The notes under the pieces were generated by a model. It made no database searches and was not told the DNA's origin. It saw nothing but the letters and a program-made list of their open reading frames with translations. Shown one piece after another: positions 9,372 through 17,561 of a DNA stretch of 64,000 nucleotides. This DNA is from Vampirovibrio sp. (GTDB lineage Bacteria; Cyanobacteriota; Vampirovibrionia; Vampirovibrionales; JAJTHC01). The position numbers and the translations under genes were made by a program. The stretch lies in assembly GCA_024998755.1 (NCBI GenBank), contig JACEUU010000003.1, forward strand, positions 868,001 to 932,000, read 5' to 3'. Each line of letters opens with the position of its first letter. The stretch's first letter is position 1.

Positions 9372-10862
9372 TTAAACAATTGCCAACAAACTTTCTAACG
9401 GAGATGCCACCCCAAGGTGAAACCTCAAGGCCGGTACTAAGGCAGGAAAAGCAAAATCAAACCCCGAATTCATTAATTGGGCAGGAGCAGTTTCCAGTCT
9501 TTCAGCATTCAACAAAACAGCATCGGTAAATTCAGCACCCGCTAACAACCGTAAAGCCCAAGCAGGCACGCTAAATCCAAAATAGGGGCGAAACAATACT
9601 TCGTGCATTGCTTTGGTAAAATCTTCATTGGTAGATGATTCAGGGGCAACCACCGTAACCCCTCCCGAAAGCGAAGAACTATAAAGGCAATGATAAACTG
9701 CCCCAAGCACATCTTCCAAGCTAACCCAATCAACCGATTGTTTTCCGTTGTCTAAGCAAACGCCCCCACCCAATAAAAACGGGAATACGAGTTTTGCTAA
9801 CAGTCCACCCTGCAAGCCTAACACGACCCCTAACCGAAGTTGAACGCACCGAATACCCGCATCACTGGCAGGTAGCGTAGCTTGTTCCCAAGCATCCGCC
9901 AGTTGTTTCAAAAACGAGGGATTTGCCGAAGGGGCTTCCAACGCCCGCACCCCCGAAGCAGTTACAAACACCTTGGGCGGATGGGCTAACTTAGCCAAGA
10001 TTTCCGCCAATAGCTGGGTAGATTGCACTCTGCTTTGCCAAAGCGTTTGCTTTACTTGCGGATTCCACCGTTTTTCAGCAATGTTAGCACCGCCTAAATG
10101 AATGCACGCATCAAAGCCTTCCAAGGCTTCTAGCGTGGGTGTTTCGCCCGTTTCCGGTTGCCAATATAATGCCGATGTACCCACCCAAGCAGGCGTAGTA
10201 CAGTCTAATTCTGCCTGATTACGTACCAACCGCACGACAGTATGCCCACCAGAAACCAAAAAGGCAATCAACGCTCGCCCAACCATACCAGAAGCACCCG
10301 AAATCAAAATTCGCTGATGATGAAAGCCGTTACTAGCTGCTAGGCTATGGCGTTCCAAATCTAGCTTGGTTATTTCATGCCGATACCGAAACATCCGCAT
10401 GAGTTTTAACCGAATAACCATGAGCCCGCCCAGCCAATCTGAAAGTGGTGCTAACGGAAGCTGAAAGTGCATTTTATCTTGTAATAAGCTTGTTTGCCCT
10501 GAAGCATCGGTTTCATTAGCTAGTAAAGAATGCGTATGGCTCCATGTGGAGAAAGGACCTGTTTCTTGGGTATCAGTAAATTGAGCCCCTGCAACGTAGT
10601 TATGGTGCCTAGCCAACCATGTTTTCCAAAGGGGTAGCCAAGGGTGGAATCTGCCTGTTAACGCCACTTGAATGATGGCGGTTTCATCATCACTCAGTTT
10701 ATTGGGAAGTTTTAATAACCGCACACTTTCCCAAGGGGCGTTTAGCCTGCCGAATGTTTGTGGGCGTTCATGCCAAGCAAACCCCACTTCAGGGGGTACA
10801 GGCAAACGGCTTTCCACGCAAAATTCATGCAGGATTTTAGAAAAAGCAGGCAACATCATCAT
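9372..10862 (-). CDS. SRPBCC domain fused to TIGR01777-type SDR epimerase
   Basis: A 496-residue two-domain protein. Residues 1 to about 165 resemble the SRPBCC ligand-binding fold (HERPQTFGRLNAPWESVRLL, then DKMHFQLPLAPLSDWLGG). Residues about 182-490 form an extended-type short-chain dehydrogenase with the NAD(P) motif ISGASGMVGRAL, GGANIAEKRW, and an LRLGVVLGLQGGLL segment typical of the YfcH/SDR39U1 group. The fusion is known in many bacteria, but the substrate is unknown. It starts with ATGATGATG and is divergent from a small + gene. Confidence 0.82.
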   Translation of the reverse strand: MMMLPAFSKILHEFCVESRLPVPPEVGFAWHERPQTFGRLNAPWESVRLLKLPNKLSDDETAIIQVALTGRFHPWLPLWKTWLARHHNYVAGAQFTDTQETGPFSTWSHTHSLLANETDASGQTSLLQDKMHFQLPLAPLSDWLGGLMVIRLKLMRMFRYRHEITKLDLERHSLAASNGFHHQRILISGASGMVGRALIAFLVSGGHTVVRLVRNQAELDCTTPAWVGTSALYWQPETGETPTLEALEGFDACIHLGGANIAEKRWNPQVKQTLWQSRVQSTQLLAEILAKLAHPPKVFVTASGVRALEAPSANPSFLKQLADAWEQATLPASDAGIRCVQLRLGVVLGLQGGLLAKLVFPFLLGGGVCLDNGKQSVDWVSLEDVLGAVYHCLYSSSLSGGVTVVAPESSTNEDFTKAMHEVLFRPYFGFSVPAWALRLLAGAEFTDAVLLNAERLETAPAQLMNSGFDFAFPALVPALRFHLGVASPLESLLAIV

Positions 10863-10905
10863 TGGGGTAAAGGCAATCTAAGGGTTATTAAAATTGAGAA
10901 GACAT

Positions 10906-10957
10906 ATTACTAGAAACAATTAGTTACGATGTTAAATAAAAAGCAATTTCTAGTAAT
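10906..10957. promoter_or_regulatory. Inverted repeat in divergent intergenic region
   Basis: ATTACTAGAAA at 10906-10916 and TTTCTAGTAAT at 10947-10957 form an 11-bp perfect inverted repeat 30 bases apart. It lies between the divergent SDR gene and the small + gene, so it may be an operator or the end of a small mobile repeat. The sequence alone does not decide. Confidence 0.35.
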
Positions 10958-11040
10958 TGATAACCTTTATTATATTAACAATCTGTTTTAATTTAACACG
11001 AGCATTCACACACCCCAAAATTAAAGAACGTCTCCCTACC

Positions 11041-11421
11041 ATGATTTTACCACTGCTAACCGCATTATTGAGCCTTCCAGAAAGTACAGGTATACCTGCT
11101 TTGCTTTTAAGTGGCTTACATTTACCTTCAGCGGGTACAGAAGTGATTAATCAGCAAAACATCAAAATTGCCTTACAGGTACTAGGTATTTTAATGGGTT
11201 TACCTGAAAGTATTAAGCAAAGTATTACTCAATCTATGGGTATACAAGCATTACAATACAGTTGGTGGTGGAATAAAAGCGGTAAAGCCCAATGGGTAAA
11301 GCTTAAACCAAAACTTGACCGTTTTAACGCATGGCGTAAAGGCTTACCAGCAACCAAAGTTACCATTGCTTGGAATAGTTCGCCTGCTACTAGGCTTACA
11401 ACTAAACCTTTACAGCCGTAG
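11041..11421 (+). CDS. Hypothetical small protein
   Basis: An ORF of 126 residues from the ATG at 11041; an in-frame TTG at 10957 would add 28 residues. It begins with a hydrophobic stretch (MILPLLTALLSLPESTGIPALLLSG) and is basic and tryptophan-rich near the C-terminus (SWWWNKSGKAQWVKLKPK). Its 3' end overlaps the last 20 bases of the convergent cheY. I recognise no domain. Codon use resembles the neighbours, but there is no clear ribosome binding site. Confidence 0.4.
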   Translation: MILPLLTALLSLPESTGIPALLLSGLHLPSAGTEVINQQNIKIALQVLGILMGLPESIKQSITQSMGIQALQYSWWWNKSGKAQWVKLKPKLDRFNAWRKGLPATKVTIAWNSSPATRLTTKPLQP

Positions 11422-11776
11422 ATTGTGCCACTTTGGCTGCGAAATCTTCTGGCGTGAAGGGTTTAACAAGGTAGTTATTAGCACCCGCTTGAATAGCCGT
11501 TACCACATTAGTTTTTTCACCTTCAGTGGTTACCATCATAATAGGGGTAGTAATACCTGCACCGCGTAATTGCCGTACTACATCAATACCCAACATCCCC
11601 GGCATATTCCAATCCATCAAAATTAAATCAAAAGCATTTTTCGAAGCCACTTCCAAGCCCACTAAGCCATCCGGGGCTTCTTGAATATTGGCTTGTTCAA
11701 CGCCAATTTTTAATAATTCACGAATGATGACCTTTCGCATAACAGCGGAATCATCTACAATTAAAACTTTCATCAT
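11402..11776 (-). CDS. cheY: CheY-like response regulator (last gene of che operon)
   Basis: A single-domain 124-residue receiver. The acidic pocket is in VDDS, the phosphorylation site is Asp55 (LILMDWNMPG), there is TTEGE at the beta4 end, and the conserved lysine is in LVKPF. In the family, phosphorylation by CheA switches binding to the motor or another output. It is the last gene of the eight-gene chemotaxis operon read from cheA. It begins ATGATG. Confidence 0.92.
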   Translation of the reverse strand: MMKVLIVDDSAVMRKVIIRELLKIGVEQANIQEAPDGLVGLEVASKNAFDLILMDWNMPGMLGIDVVRQLRGAGITTPIMMVTTEGEKTNVVTAIQAGANNYLVKPFTPEDFAAKVAQSTAVKV

Positions 11777-11835
11777 TTTAGTTTTATCCTTAATTAAGTT
11801 AATTGAATACGTTAAAATTTTACAAGCGGTTCACG

Positions 11836-12348
11836 TTAGAAATAACGGAAGGTTACTTGTAATACAAAAGAATGACCCTCTGCTTCAAAAACCAAGAACA
11901 AAAACGGACAATTTTTAGGACGACCAGTAATTTCATGCCCTGGTCCTTTAATAATAGAAGGCAAAGAAAGACGGTAAAGCGTGCCACTATCTTCGCTTAA
12001 CGATGTTTTCGCACGACCTGAAACAATGTTGACCAATTCGCCAATACCATCACACATATCTTCTGAACAAATTTCTTCAGGAGGCATGCCGAGCAATCGC
12101 CCCACTAATAAAGCAGCCATCGGTTCAGTAAATGAAAGTGTCAACATACCTTCGCCATAATCACCAGAAATACCGATAACGCCAGAAATATCGCCAGTGG
12201 GTTTATAATCTAACGAAGGTACAACTTCTTTTAAGGTTACTTGGGTACCTGCCATAGTGCCACAAACTTCCATTACGGCTTTCATTAGGGTATTCACCAA
12301 TTTAGCATCAATCGCATTGGTGCTTTGTCCAGCGGCATTCATCATCAT
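11836..12348 (-). CDS. cheX: CheX-like CheY-P phosphatase (CheC/CheX/FliY family)
   Basis: A 170-residue CheX-family protein. In the family it dephosphorylates CheY-P and so ends the signal. The motif DGIGELVNIVSGRAK near residue 100 contains the Glu and Asn of the CheX active-site helix (E-x2-N). The preceding GISGDYGEGMLTLSF matches the CheX core strand. Only one E-x2-N helix is clear, as in CheX rather than CheC. It sits between two cheY genes, its likely substrates. The start is ATGATGATG. Confidence 0.82.
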   Translation of the reverse strand: MMMNAAGQSTNAIDAKLVNTLMKAVMEVCGTMAGTQVTLKEVVPSLDYKPTGDISGVIGISGDYGEGMLTLSFTEPMAALLVGRLLGMPPEEICSEDMCDGIGELVNIVSGRAKTSLSEDSGTLYRLSLPSIIKGPGHEITGRPKNCPFLFLVFEAEGHSFVLQVTFRYF

Positions 12349-12396
12349 TTCAAACAGCTTCCTTTCAACGGGATTAATTAAACTAAAAACACACTT

Positions 12397-12783
12397 TTAA
12401 ACTAAATTTAACCGGTCTTGTAGGCATTCCACCATTTTGGTCATTAAATCTTCTTCAGCAAACGGTTTGGCAAGGTAATTGGCTGCCCCTGCCCGAATGG
12501 CTTCTACCATTTTGCCCCGTTCGCCTTCAGTGGTTACCATCATGACTGGGATGGTATTGGTCATTTCGCTAGCTTTTAACCGCTTTAGTGCGGTTAAACC
12601 ATCCATATTAGGCATATTCCAATCCATTAAAACAAGGCAAACTTCTTCAATATGGGCTTCTACTTGAGCTAGGCATTCAACACCATCGCCCGCTTCTAAT
12701 ACTTGAAAGCCTAAGGCTTCAATGGCCCCGCTCATAATTTTTCGCATAATACGACTATCATCGACCGTTAAAATATATGTCAT
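12397..12783 (-). CDS. cheY: CheY-like response regulator
   Basis: A 128-residue receiver domain. VDDS forms part of the acidic pocket, Asp54 (VLMDWNMPNM) is the phospho-acceptor, TTEGER marks beta4 and YLAKPF holds the conserved lysine. It resembles the second cheY at 11402 but is clearly distinct, so the operon has two CheY outputs or one output and one phosphate sink. It lies 61 bp after cheR. Confidence 0.92.
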   Translation of the reverse strand: MTYILTVDDSRIMRKIMSGAIEALGFQVLEAGDGVECLAQVEAHIEEVCLVLMDWNMPNMDGLTALKRLKASEMTNTIPVMMVTTEGERGKMVEAIRAGAANYLAKPFAEEDLMTKMVECLQDRLNLV

Positions 12784-12844
12784 CGTAATTTAAACCTTAG
12801 CTCCTGTATAAACGTAGTAAAAAATTGGTGAATGGGATATTCAT

Positions 12845-13981
12845 TTATTTCTTTAACCTATAAAATGAGGTTTTACCTTGCATTTCCAGCTTGAAGGGCG
12901 TTTCTAGTCCTAGTAATGATTCCGTACTACCAATAATTAAATACCCGTTGGGTTTTAACTGCTTGGCTAGTTTGGCGTACAGTTGCACTTTGAATTCTTT
13001 GCTAAAATAGATGGCAACATTTCGCATAAAAATAATATCAAACAACCCTAAGTGCGAAAGGTCTGCTTGAAGGTTGGCTTGTTCAAATTCAATCATTCGT
13101 TTTACTTCATCTTTCAGCACCCAAGCCCTACCTTGTTGCGTGAAGAACTTGTTTTTACGCACGTCGCTAATGCCTCTGCCCATGGCTACCATGTCATAAC
13201 GTCCCATTTTAGACAGTATCACGGCACTTGAAGCAATATCTGTTCCCTTAATTCTCAGGCGTTGTTCGTTGGCTAAATCGTTATAACTAGCTGAACTACT
13301 GGCTAATTCATTCACGCACATGGCAATACTGTAAGGTTCTTGCCCTGTTGAACAGGCCGCAGACCAAATGCGAATGGTATCTGTTGGGGCTCTATTTTTT
13401 AATAAATCTGGCAGAATATGCGTTTTTAGTGTTTCATAGGGGTGTTCATCTCGAAACCACATGGTTTCTTTGGTCGTCATTAAATCAACTAATTTAGGAC
13501 GAAGCTCATTTTGTTTTGCCCCTCTGCATAGTTGAACAAGCTGGCTGTAAGTATGGCAATCATATTCAATTAACAATTTCAACAACCGTGTTTCAAGCAA
13601 ATACTGCTTATCTGCTTCTAGGTGAATACCGCAAACATCTTCCACCAACTTCCGTAAATCGGTTAGTTCTGCCGTAGTCATAACCGGAATGGCTTGATTG
13701 CTGTTGGTACTACTGCTGGAAGGAGAATAATTAAATGTACTAGCGGTAGACGTACTTTGGGTAGTATGAGATGATGATGATTGCGTAAATTGCAAGGCAG
13801 TTGGTGTACCCCCACTAGTGGTGGTGGAAGTTTTAGGTGTGGCAGGAAATGCACTGCTGGGTACGCTAAAGGCAGGCTTAGTAGTGGTTACAGCAGAAGA
13901 CTGTGAGGAAGCAGACGATGTATTTGATTGTGGTGTGTTGCTAGATGGTTGATAAGGTTTATAATCCATATTAGTAAACAA
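12845..13981 (-). CDS. cheR: Chemotaxis protein methyltransferase CheR
   Basis: A 378-residue protein. The first 100 residues or so are a Ser/Thr/Gln-rich linker of low complexity. Residues from about 103 are CheR: an N-terminal helical part (LTDLRKLVEDVCGIHLEADK), then the SAM-binding core with IRIWSAACSTGQEPYSIAM, the GTDI motif and FDIIFMRNVAIYF. It methylates glutamates of chemoreceptors using SAM. The long disordered N-terminus is unusual for CheR. It could tether the enzyme, but this is inference. Confidence 0.93.
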   Translation of the reverse strand: MFTNMDYKPYQPSSNTPQSNTSSASSQSSAVTTTKPAFSVPSSAFPATPKTSTTTSGGTPTALQFTQSSSSHTTQSTSTASTFNYSPSSSSTNSNQAIPVMTTAELTDLRKLVEDVCGIHLEADKQYLLETRLLKLLIEYDCHTYSQLVQLCRGAKQNELRPKLVDLMTTKETMWFRDEHPYETLKTHILPDLLKNRAPTDTIRIWSAACSTGQEPYSIAMCVNELASSSASYNDLANEQRLRIKGTDIASSAVILSKMGRYDMVAMGRGISDVRKNKFFTQQGRAWVLKDEVKRMIEFEQANLQADLSHLGLFDIIFMRNVAIYFSKEFKVQLYAKLAKQLKPNGYLIIGSTESLLGLETPFKLEMQGKTSFYRLKK

Positions 13982-14023
13982 GTGCCTCCCAAAGGGTTTG
14001 GTATGAATATAAATGGTTGTTTG

Positions 14024-15466
14024 TTAGGGGGCTTGCTTACCCAGTAATTCACAAATACGATTGGCTAAATTATTGAGTGGGACTGATTCATCGTTAAGCT
14101 GTTCGTCGTCAACTGCTTTAGGCATACCGTAAATCACACAGCTTTCTTCACTTTGGGTTACGCAGTATGTACCCACTGTTTGTTTTAGGTATCGGACACC
14201 TTCGCAGCCATCTTTACCCATGCCAGTCATTACCACACTTAAAGTATTATTTTTAAACACCGCGGGGGCAGATTTAAATAACACATCTACTGAAGGGCGG
14301 CAAGAATTGACGGGTGGTTTTTGGTTGATGTTGACAATAGCTTCGCCCTTAGCCCCTGCTTCTATTTCCATATGGAAACCACCTGGGGCAATGTAAACCA
14401 CGTTGGGTTTTAGTGTTTCACCATGCACAGCTTCTTTAATGGTTAAGCCTGTTTTAGTATTTAAAGAATCCGCTAACGACTGGGTAAATTTGGGGGGCAT
14501 ATGTTGTACTACCAAAACAGGTAAGCCTAAATTACTAGGTAACTTGGGTATTAACTCCATTAAGGCAACGGGACCACCAGTAGAAATACCAATTAGTAGC
14601 ACCTTGGGTGTTATAGATAAACGTTTTATTTTTGCTGTTGAGATTGGTTTTTGCTTCTTTTCTTGGTTGGTAACAGAAGCGTTGGGCTGATTAGCTTGTA
14701 TGGTAGACCGATTATTCTGATGATTAGCTGTTGTTGCTTGACCAGCAGTCGGTTGCCCTGTTCTACTAGGGGCTTGTTGCGGAATTGGCTTAGCAATTGA
14801 AGCTGAATTGCTTTGCGGTGTTGCTTTAGCAGGAATAATGCCTTTTATTTCAAATGTACTAGAAGACGAGTGCTCATTTTTTAGTGGTAAGGCCTCATCT
14901 AACGTTGTAGCAGTGGGGAAGTCTGCCGAAACATTACTAACCCGAGATGTTTTGGTTTTGCCTAAGGCTTGGTGTCTGGCTCTCATTTTATCTTGAGACC
15001 GTTGCCAAATAATTGAACGGGTTAATACAAATAATTGCTTGCGTAGTTGTTCTTGGCTATCGCCACCGGAAGCCCCTTCCGGTTTGCCAATAAAATCATA
15101 CGCTCCTAAGCTCAAGGCTTCAATGGTAATATCCATATTGGTTTTGTTATGCCCGCTAACCATAACCACCAACATTTTAGGATGCCGCTGCCGAATAACC
15201 CGCAACGTTTCCAGCCCATTCATTACTGGCATTTCAACATCTAAAAACACCACATCTACTTCAGGTAGCGCTGCCAATAGCTCTAAGCATTCTGTGCCAT
15301 TGGTAGCCTTACCTATAACCGTTACTTGGGCTAGGCTATTTAAAGCTTCTGCCATAATGGTACGAAATAAATTCGTGTCATCTACCACCAATGCGTTCAA
15401 CATTCTGGATGATTTAGTTGTCGATGCCGAAGTAAGTGTTTGGTTTGAAGAGGTAGGAGATGACAT
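14024..15466 (-). CDS. cheB: Protein-glutamate methylesterase CheB
   Basis: A 480-residue CheB with a longer than usual linker. The receiver domain spans about 22-145 with phospho-site Asp76 (VVFLDVEMPVMNG). Residues about 150-285 are a low-complexity Gln/Ser/Thr-rich linker. The methylesterase domain follows: ISTGGP with the catalytic Ser, VQHMP with the His, and MTGMGKDG with the Asp. It removes receptor methyl groups when phosphorylated by CheA. Its neighbours are cheR and a receptor. Confidence 0.94.
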   Translation of the reverse strand: MSSPTSSNQTLTSASTTKSSRMLNALVVDDTNLFRTIMAEALNSLAQVTVIGKATNGTECLELLAALPEVDVVFLDVEMPVMNGLETLRVIRQRHPKMLVVMVSGHNKTNMDITIEALSLGAYDFIGKPEGASGGDSQEQLRKQLFVLTRSIIWQRSQDKMRARHQALGKTKTSRVSNVSADFPTATTLDEALPLKNEHSSSSTFEIKGIIPAKATPQSNSASIAKPIPQQAPSRTGQPTAGQATTANHQNNRSTIQANQPNASVTNQEKKQKPISTAKIKRLSITPKVLLIGISTGGPVALMELIPKLPSNLGLPVLVVQHMPPKFTQSLADSLNTKTGLTIKEAVHGETLKPNVVYIAPGGFHMEIEAGAKGEAIVNINQKPPVNSCRPSVDVLFKSAPAVFKNNTLSVVMTGMGKDGCEGVRYLKQTVGTYCVTQSEESCVIYGMPKAVDDEQLNDESVPLNNLANRICELLGKQAP

Positions 15467-15532
15467 AGCGGTAAGGCTTTCTCAAATAATTGAATGGCGG
15501 TAGAAAAGGGGTGCGGATACGTTGCCTTTTAT

Positions 15533-15563
15533 CTGTAGGGGCGGATGCAATCCGCCCCTACAG
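15533..15563. repeat. REP-like palindrome GTAGGGGCGGAT
   Basis: CTGTAGGGGCGGAT and its inverse flank GCA, giving a near-perfect 31-bp palindrome between cheB and mcp. The same core recurs at 33183, 35235, 56920-56998 and 59100. It could fold in the operon mRNA. Confidence 0.75.
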
Positions 15564-15576
15564 AGGCTGATAAGCA

Positions 15577-16776
15577 TTATTTTCTTTGGGCAGTTTGAAC
15601 CGCTTCCAGAATGTTGTTGTTACGGTTGGATAAGTTATCAATGTTACCCTTTAACTCTTCCACGTTAGCGGAAGCGGTACCCATGTTTTGAGCAATTTCA
15701 TTGGTAACTTGGGTTTGTTCTTGAACCGTACCAGCAATTTGGCCGTTGATACCAGACAAATCTTGGACAATCTCTGTAATTTGACGAATAGCTTTAACCG
15801 CTTGGTTGGTGTTGGATTGAATTTCGTTAATGCGGTTTTGAATGCCTTCGGTGGCATCTGAAGATTGGCGAGCCAATTCTTTTACTTCGCCAGCAACAAC
15901 GGCAAACCCTTTACCAGCATCGCCAGCCCGTGCGGCCTCAATCGTAGCATTCAAGGCTAACAGGTTGGTTTGGTTGGCGATAGATTTAATTAATTCCACA
16001 ACGCTATTAATTTCCCCTGCGGATTTACCTAACTGTTCCATAATACGTTGGGTTTCAACCGCCATATTCTGGGCTTGTTGGGAAACCGAAGACCCATGCT
16101 GAGATTGTTCGGATACTTCAGCCATACTGGAAGAAAGTTCTTCGCAGGCAGCAGCAACCATGTTAAAGCGTCCGCTCATAGTATTAACGGAATCGGTCAA
16201 ATCATAGAAGTGTTGAGCAATATAAGATGATTCTTCGTTGACTTGGTTTAATACTTTGTTATTACCTGAACCCGATTGATTACTAGAACTGTTGGTATTA
16301 ACCAAGGTTTCTAAAACCAACCCTTGGCTGTAGGAAAGAACGCCTTGGTAGCAGAACAATAAGGCTTCTAACTTATCTTGTTTTTTGCCATATTGTTGGA
16401 AAGCGGCTTGAGCCAACGTGGTTTGAGCTTCTTGGTAAGCTTGAAGCACTTGGGTAATATACGTATTATTTTGCCCTAAGTAGTGTGCAACGCCACTGGC
16501 TTGGTTGGCTAAGTTAATAGAAAAATTACCCGTTAATAATTGATTAAAATGTTGCGTTAAGGTCGTCATTACTTCTGGTTGGTTGCCAACATTTAAGGCG
16601 TTACCAAAGTTTTTGGCTACTTGCCGATAAGTGTTATCCAATGTTTTGGCAGCATCACTTAAAAGGGCTTGAGGCTTTTGGTTTTGAGGACAGTTAGATT
16701 TTAACCTGTTCCAAAACGTAGCAGGGCTTTGGTTTGCGGTAGCTTCAGTATTAGCGTAAGCGGTAGCGTTCATCAT
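15577..16776 (-). CDS. Soluble methyl-accepting chemotaxis protein
   Basis: A 399-residue chemoreceptor with no transmembrane segment, so it is cytoplasmic. The C-terminal half is the signalling coiled coil; its hairpin tip ([20 protein letters not shown] and [15 protein letters not shown]) binds CheA and CheW. The N-terminal 170 residues are all helical. A stretch with [10 protein letters not shown] and QGLVLETL faintly recalls a globin-type sensor of HemAT-like receptors, but I cannot identify a certain haem ligand. It is the only receptor in the operon. It begins ATGATG. Confidence 0.9.
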   Translation of the reverse strand: MMNATAYANTEATANQSPATFWNRLKSNCPQNQKPQALLSDAAKTLDNTYRQVAKNFGNALNVGNQPEVMTTLTQHFNQLLTGNFSINLANQASGVAHYLGQNNTYITQVLQAYQEAQTTLAQAAFQQYGKKQDKLEALLFCYQGVLSYSQGLVLETLVNTNSSSNQSGSGNNKVLNQVNEESSYIAQHFYDLTDSVNTMSGRFNMVAAACEELSSSMAEVSEQSQHGSSVSQQAQNMAVETQRIMEQLGKSAGEINSVVELIKSIANQTNLLALNATIEAARAGDAGKGFAVVAGEVKELARQSSDATEGIQNRINEIQSNTNQAVKAIRQITEIVQDLSGINGQIAGTVQEQTQVTNEIAQNMGTASANVEELKGNIDNLSNRNNNILEAVQTAQRK

Positions 16777-16930
16777 AATTCATTAAATTCCTTTTATAAA
16801 AATAAGGGGGAGGTAAACAATCACTAAAAAGGGAGGGATATATCTTTCATTAACGTCGTCAAACAAGGTTCAAAACTACAAGATTTTAACCAATAAGCGT
16901 TTAATACCCATTACTTAGCTGAATTTTTTA

Positions 16931-17395
16931 CTAAACAGCTACGGGTTCTTCTTTCATCATTAACACATGGTCAATATCAATAATACTGGCTACGGTTTTG
17001 GGTAGTTTAATAACCCGTGAAAGGTAGTATCCATCAATATCGCCGGTGTTCGCGGGTGGGGCTTCTAGTTCTTCATCATCAACGGTAATGATGTCGCCAA
17101 TTTTATCCACCATAAAGCCCACACGGTCTGAAGCATTATCGCCAGCATCTGCATTGGTTTTAAGAATAATGTTTTGCGTATCAGGTGTTAAGCGTAAATG
17201 CCCTAAACCTAATAAAAACCGTAAATCTAACAGGGTGAAAATTTGACCCCGAAGGTTAATAAGCCCACGAATAGCTTCTCGAGCTAACGGTACGGGGGTG
17301 GCATCTGCATGAGAATTAATTTCTCGTACATTGAGGATGTTGACACCAAACAGGTATTGGTCAATCCAGAAAGTAACAAATTGTTGCTGAGCCAT
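16931..17395 (-). CDS. cheW: Chemotaxis coupling protein CheW
   Basis: A 154-residue CheW, which couples receptors to CheA. It opens with QFVTFWIDQYLFGVNILNVREI. It continues with the typical IRGLINLRGQIFTLLDLR and ends with the VDKIGDIITV and ILMMKEE type strands. The length is usual. It lies between cheA and the receptor, so one coupling unit is encoded together. Confidence 0.93.
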   Translation of the reverse strand: MAQQQFVTFWIDQYLFGVNILNVREINSHADATPVPLAREAIRGLINLRGQIFTLLDLRFLLGLGHLRLTPDTQNIILKTNADAGDNASDRVGFMVDKIGDIITVDDEELEAPPANTGDIDGYYLSRVIKLPKTVASIIDIDHVLMMKEEPVAV

Positions 17396-17479
17396 TACTG
17401 GGTTTGCTCCTTTTTTTTATTTTAGGGGTTTACGGTATAAAACTTAAAACGAAGAGATTGGATGGTACTGGATAAATTT

Positions 17480-17549
17480 GGCGGGAAGCCACGGAGAGCT
17501 CCCCCTACAGTCAGCTTATTTCATAGGGTCTGGTCTCTGTGCCAGCCCG
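17480..17549. repeat. Repeat pair B2 between cheA and cheW
   Basis: About 70 bp with GAAGCCACGGAGAGCT at one side and GGTCTCTGTGCCAGCCC at the other. An inverted copy lies at 32944-33011, and half of it recurs at 56880. It occupies most of the cheA-cheW gap and could be a REP-type element. Confidence 0.65.
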
Positions 17550-17561
17550 TTTTTACTATCT

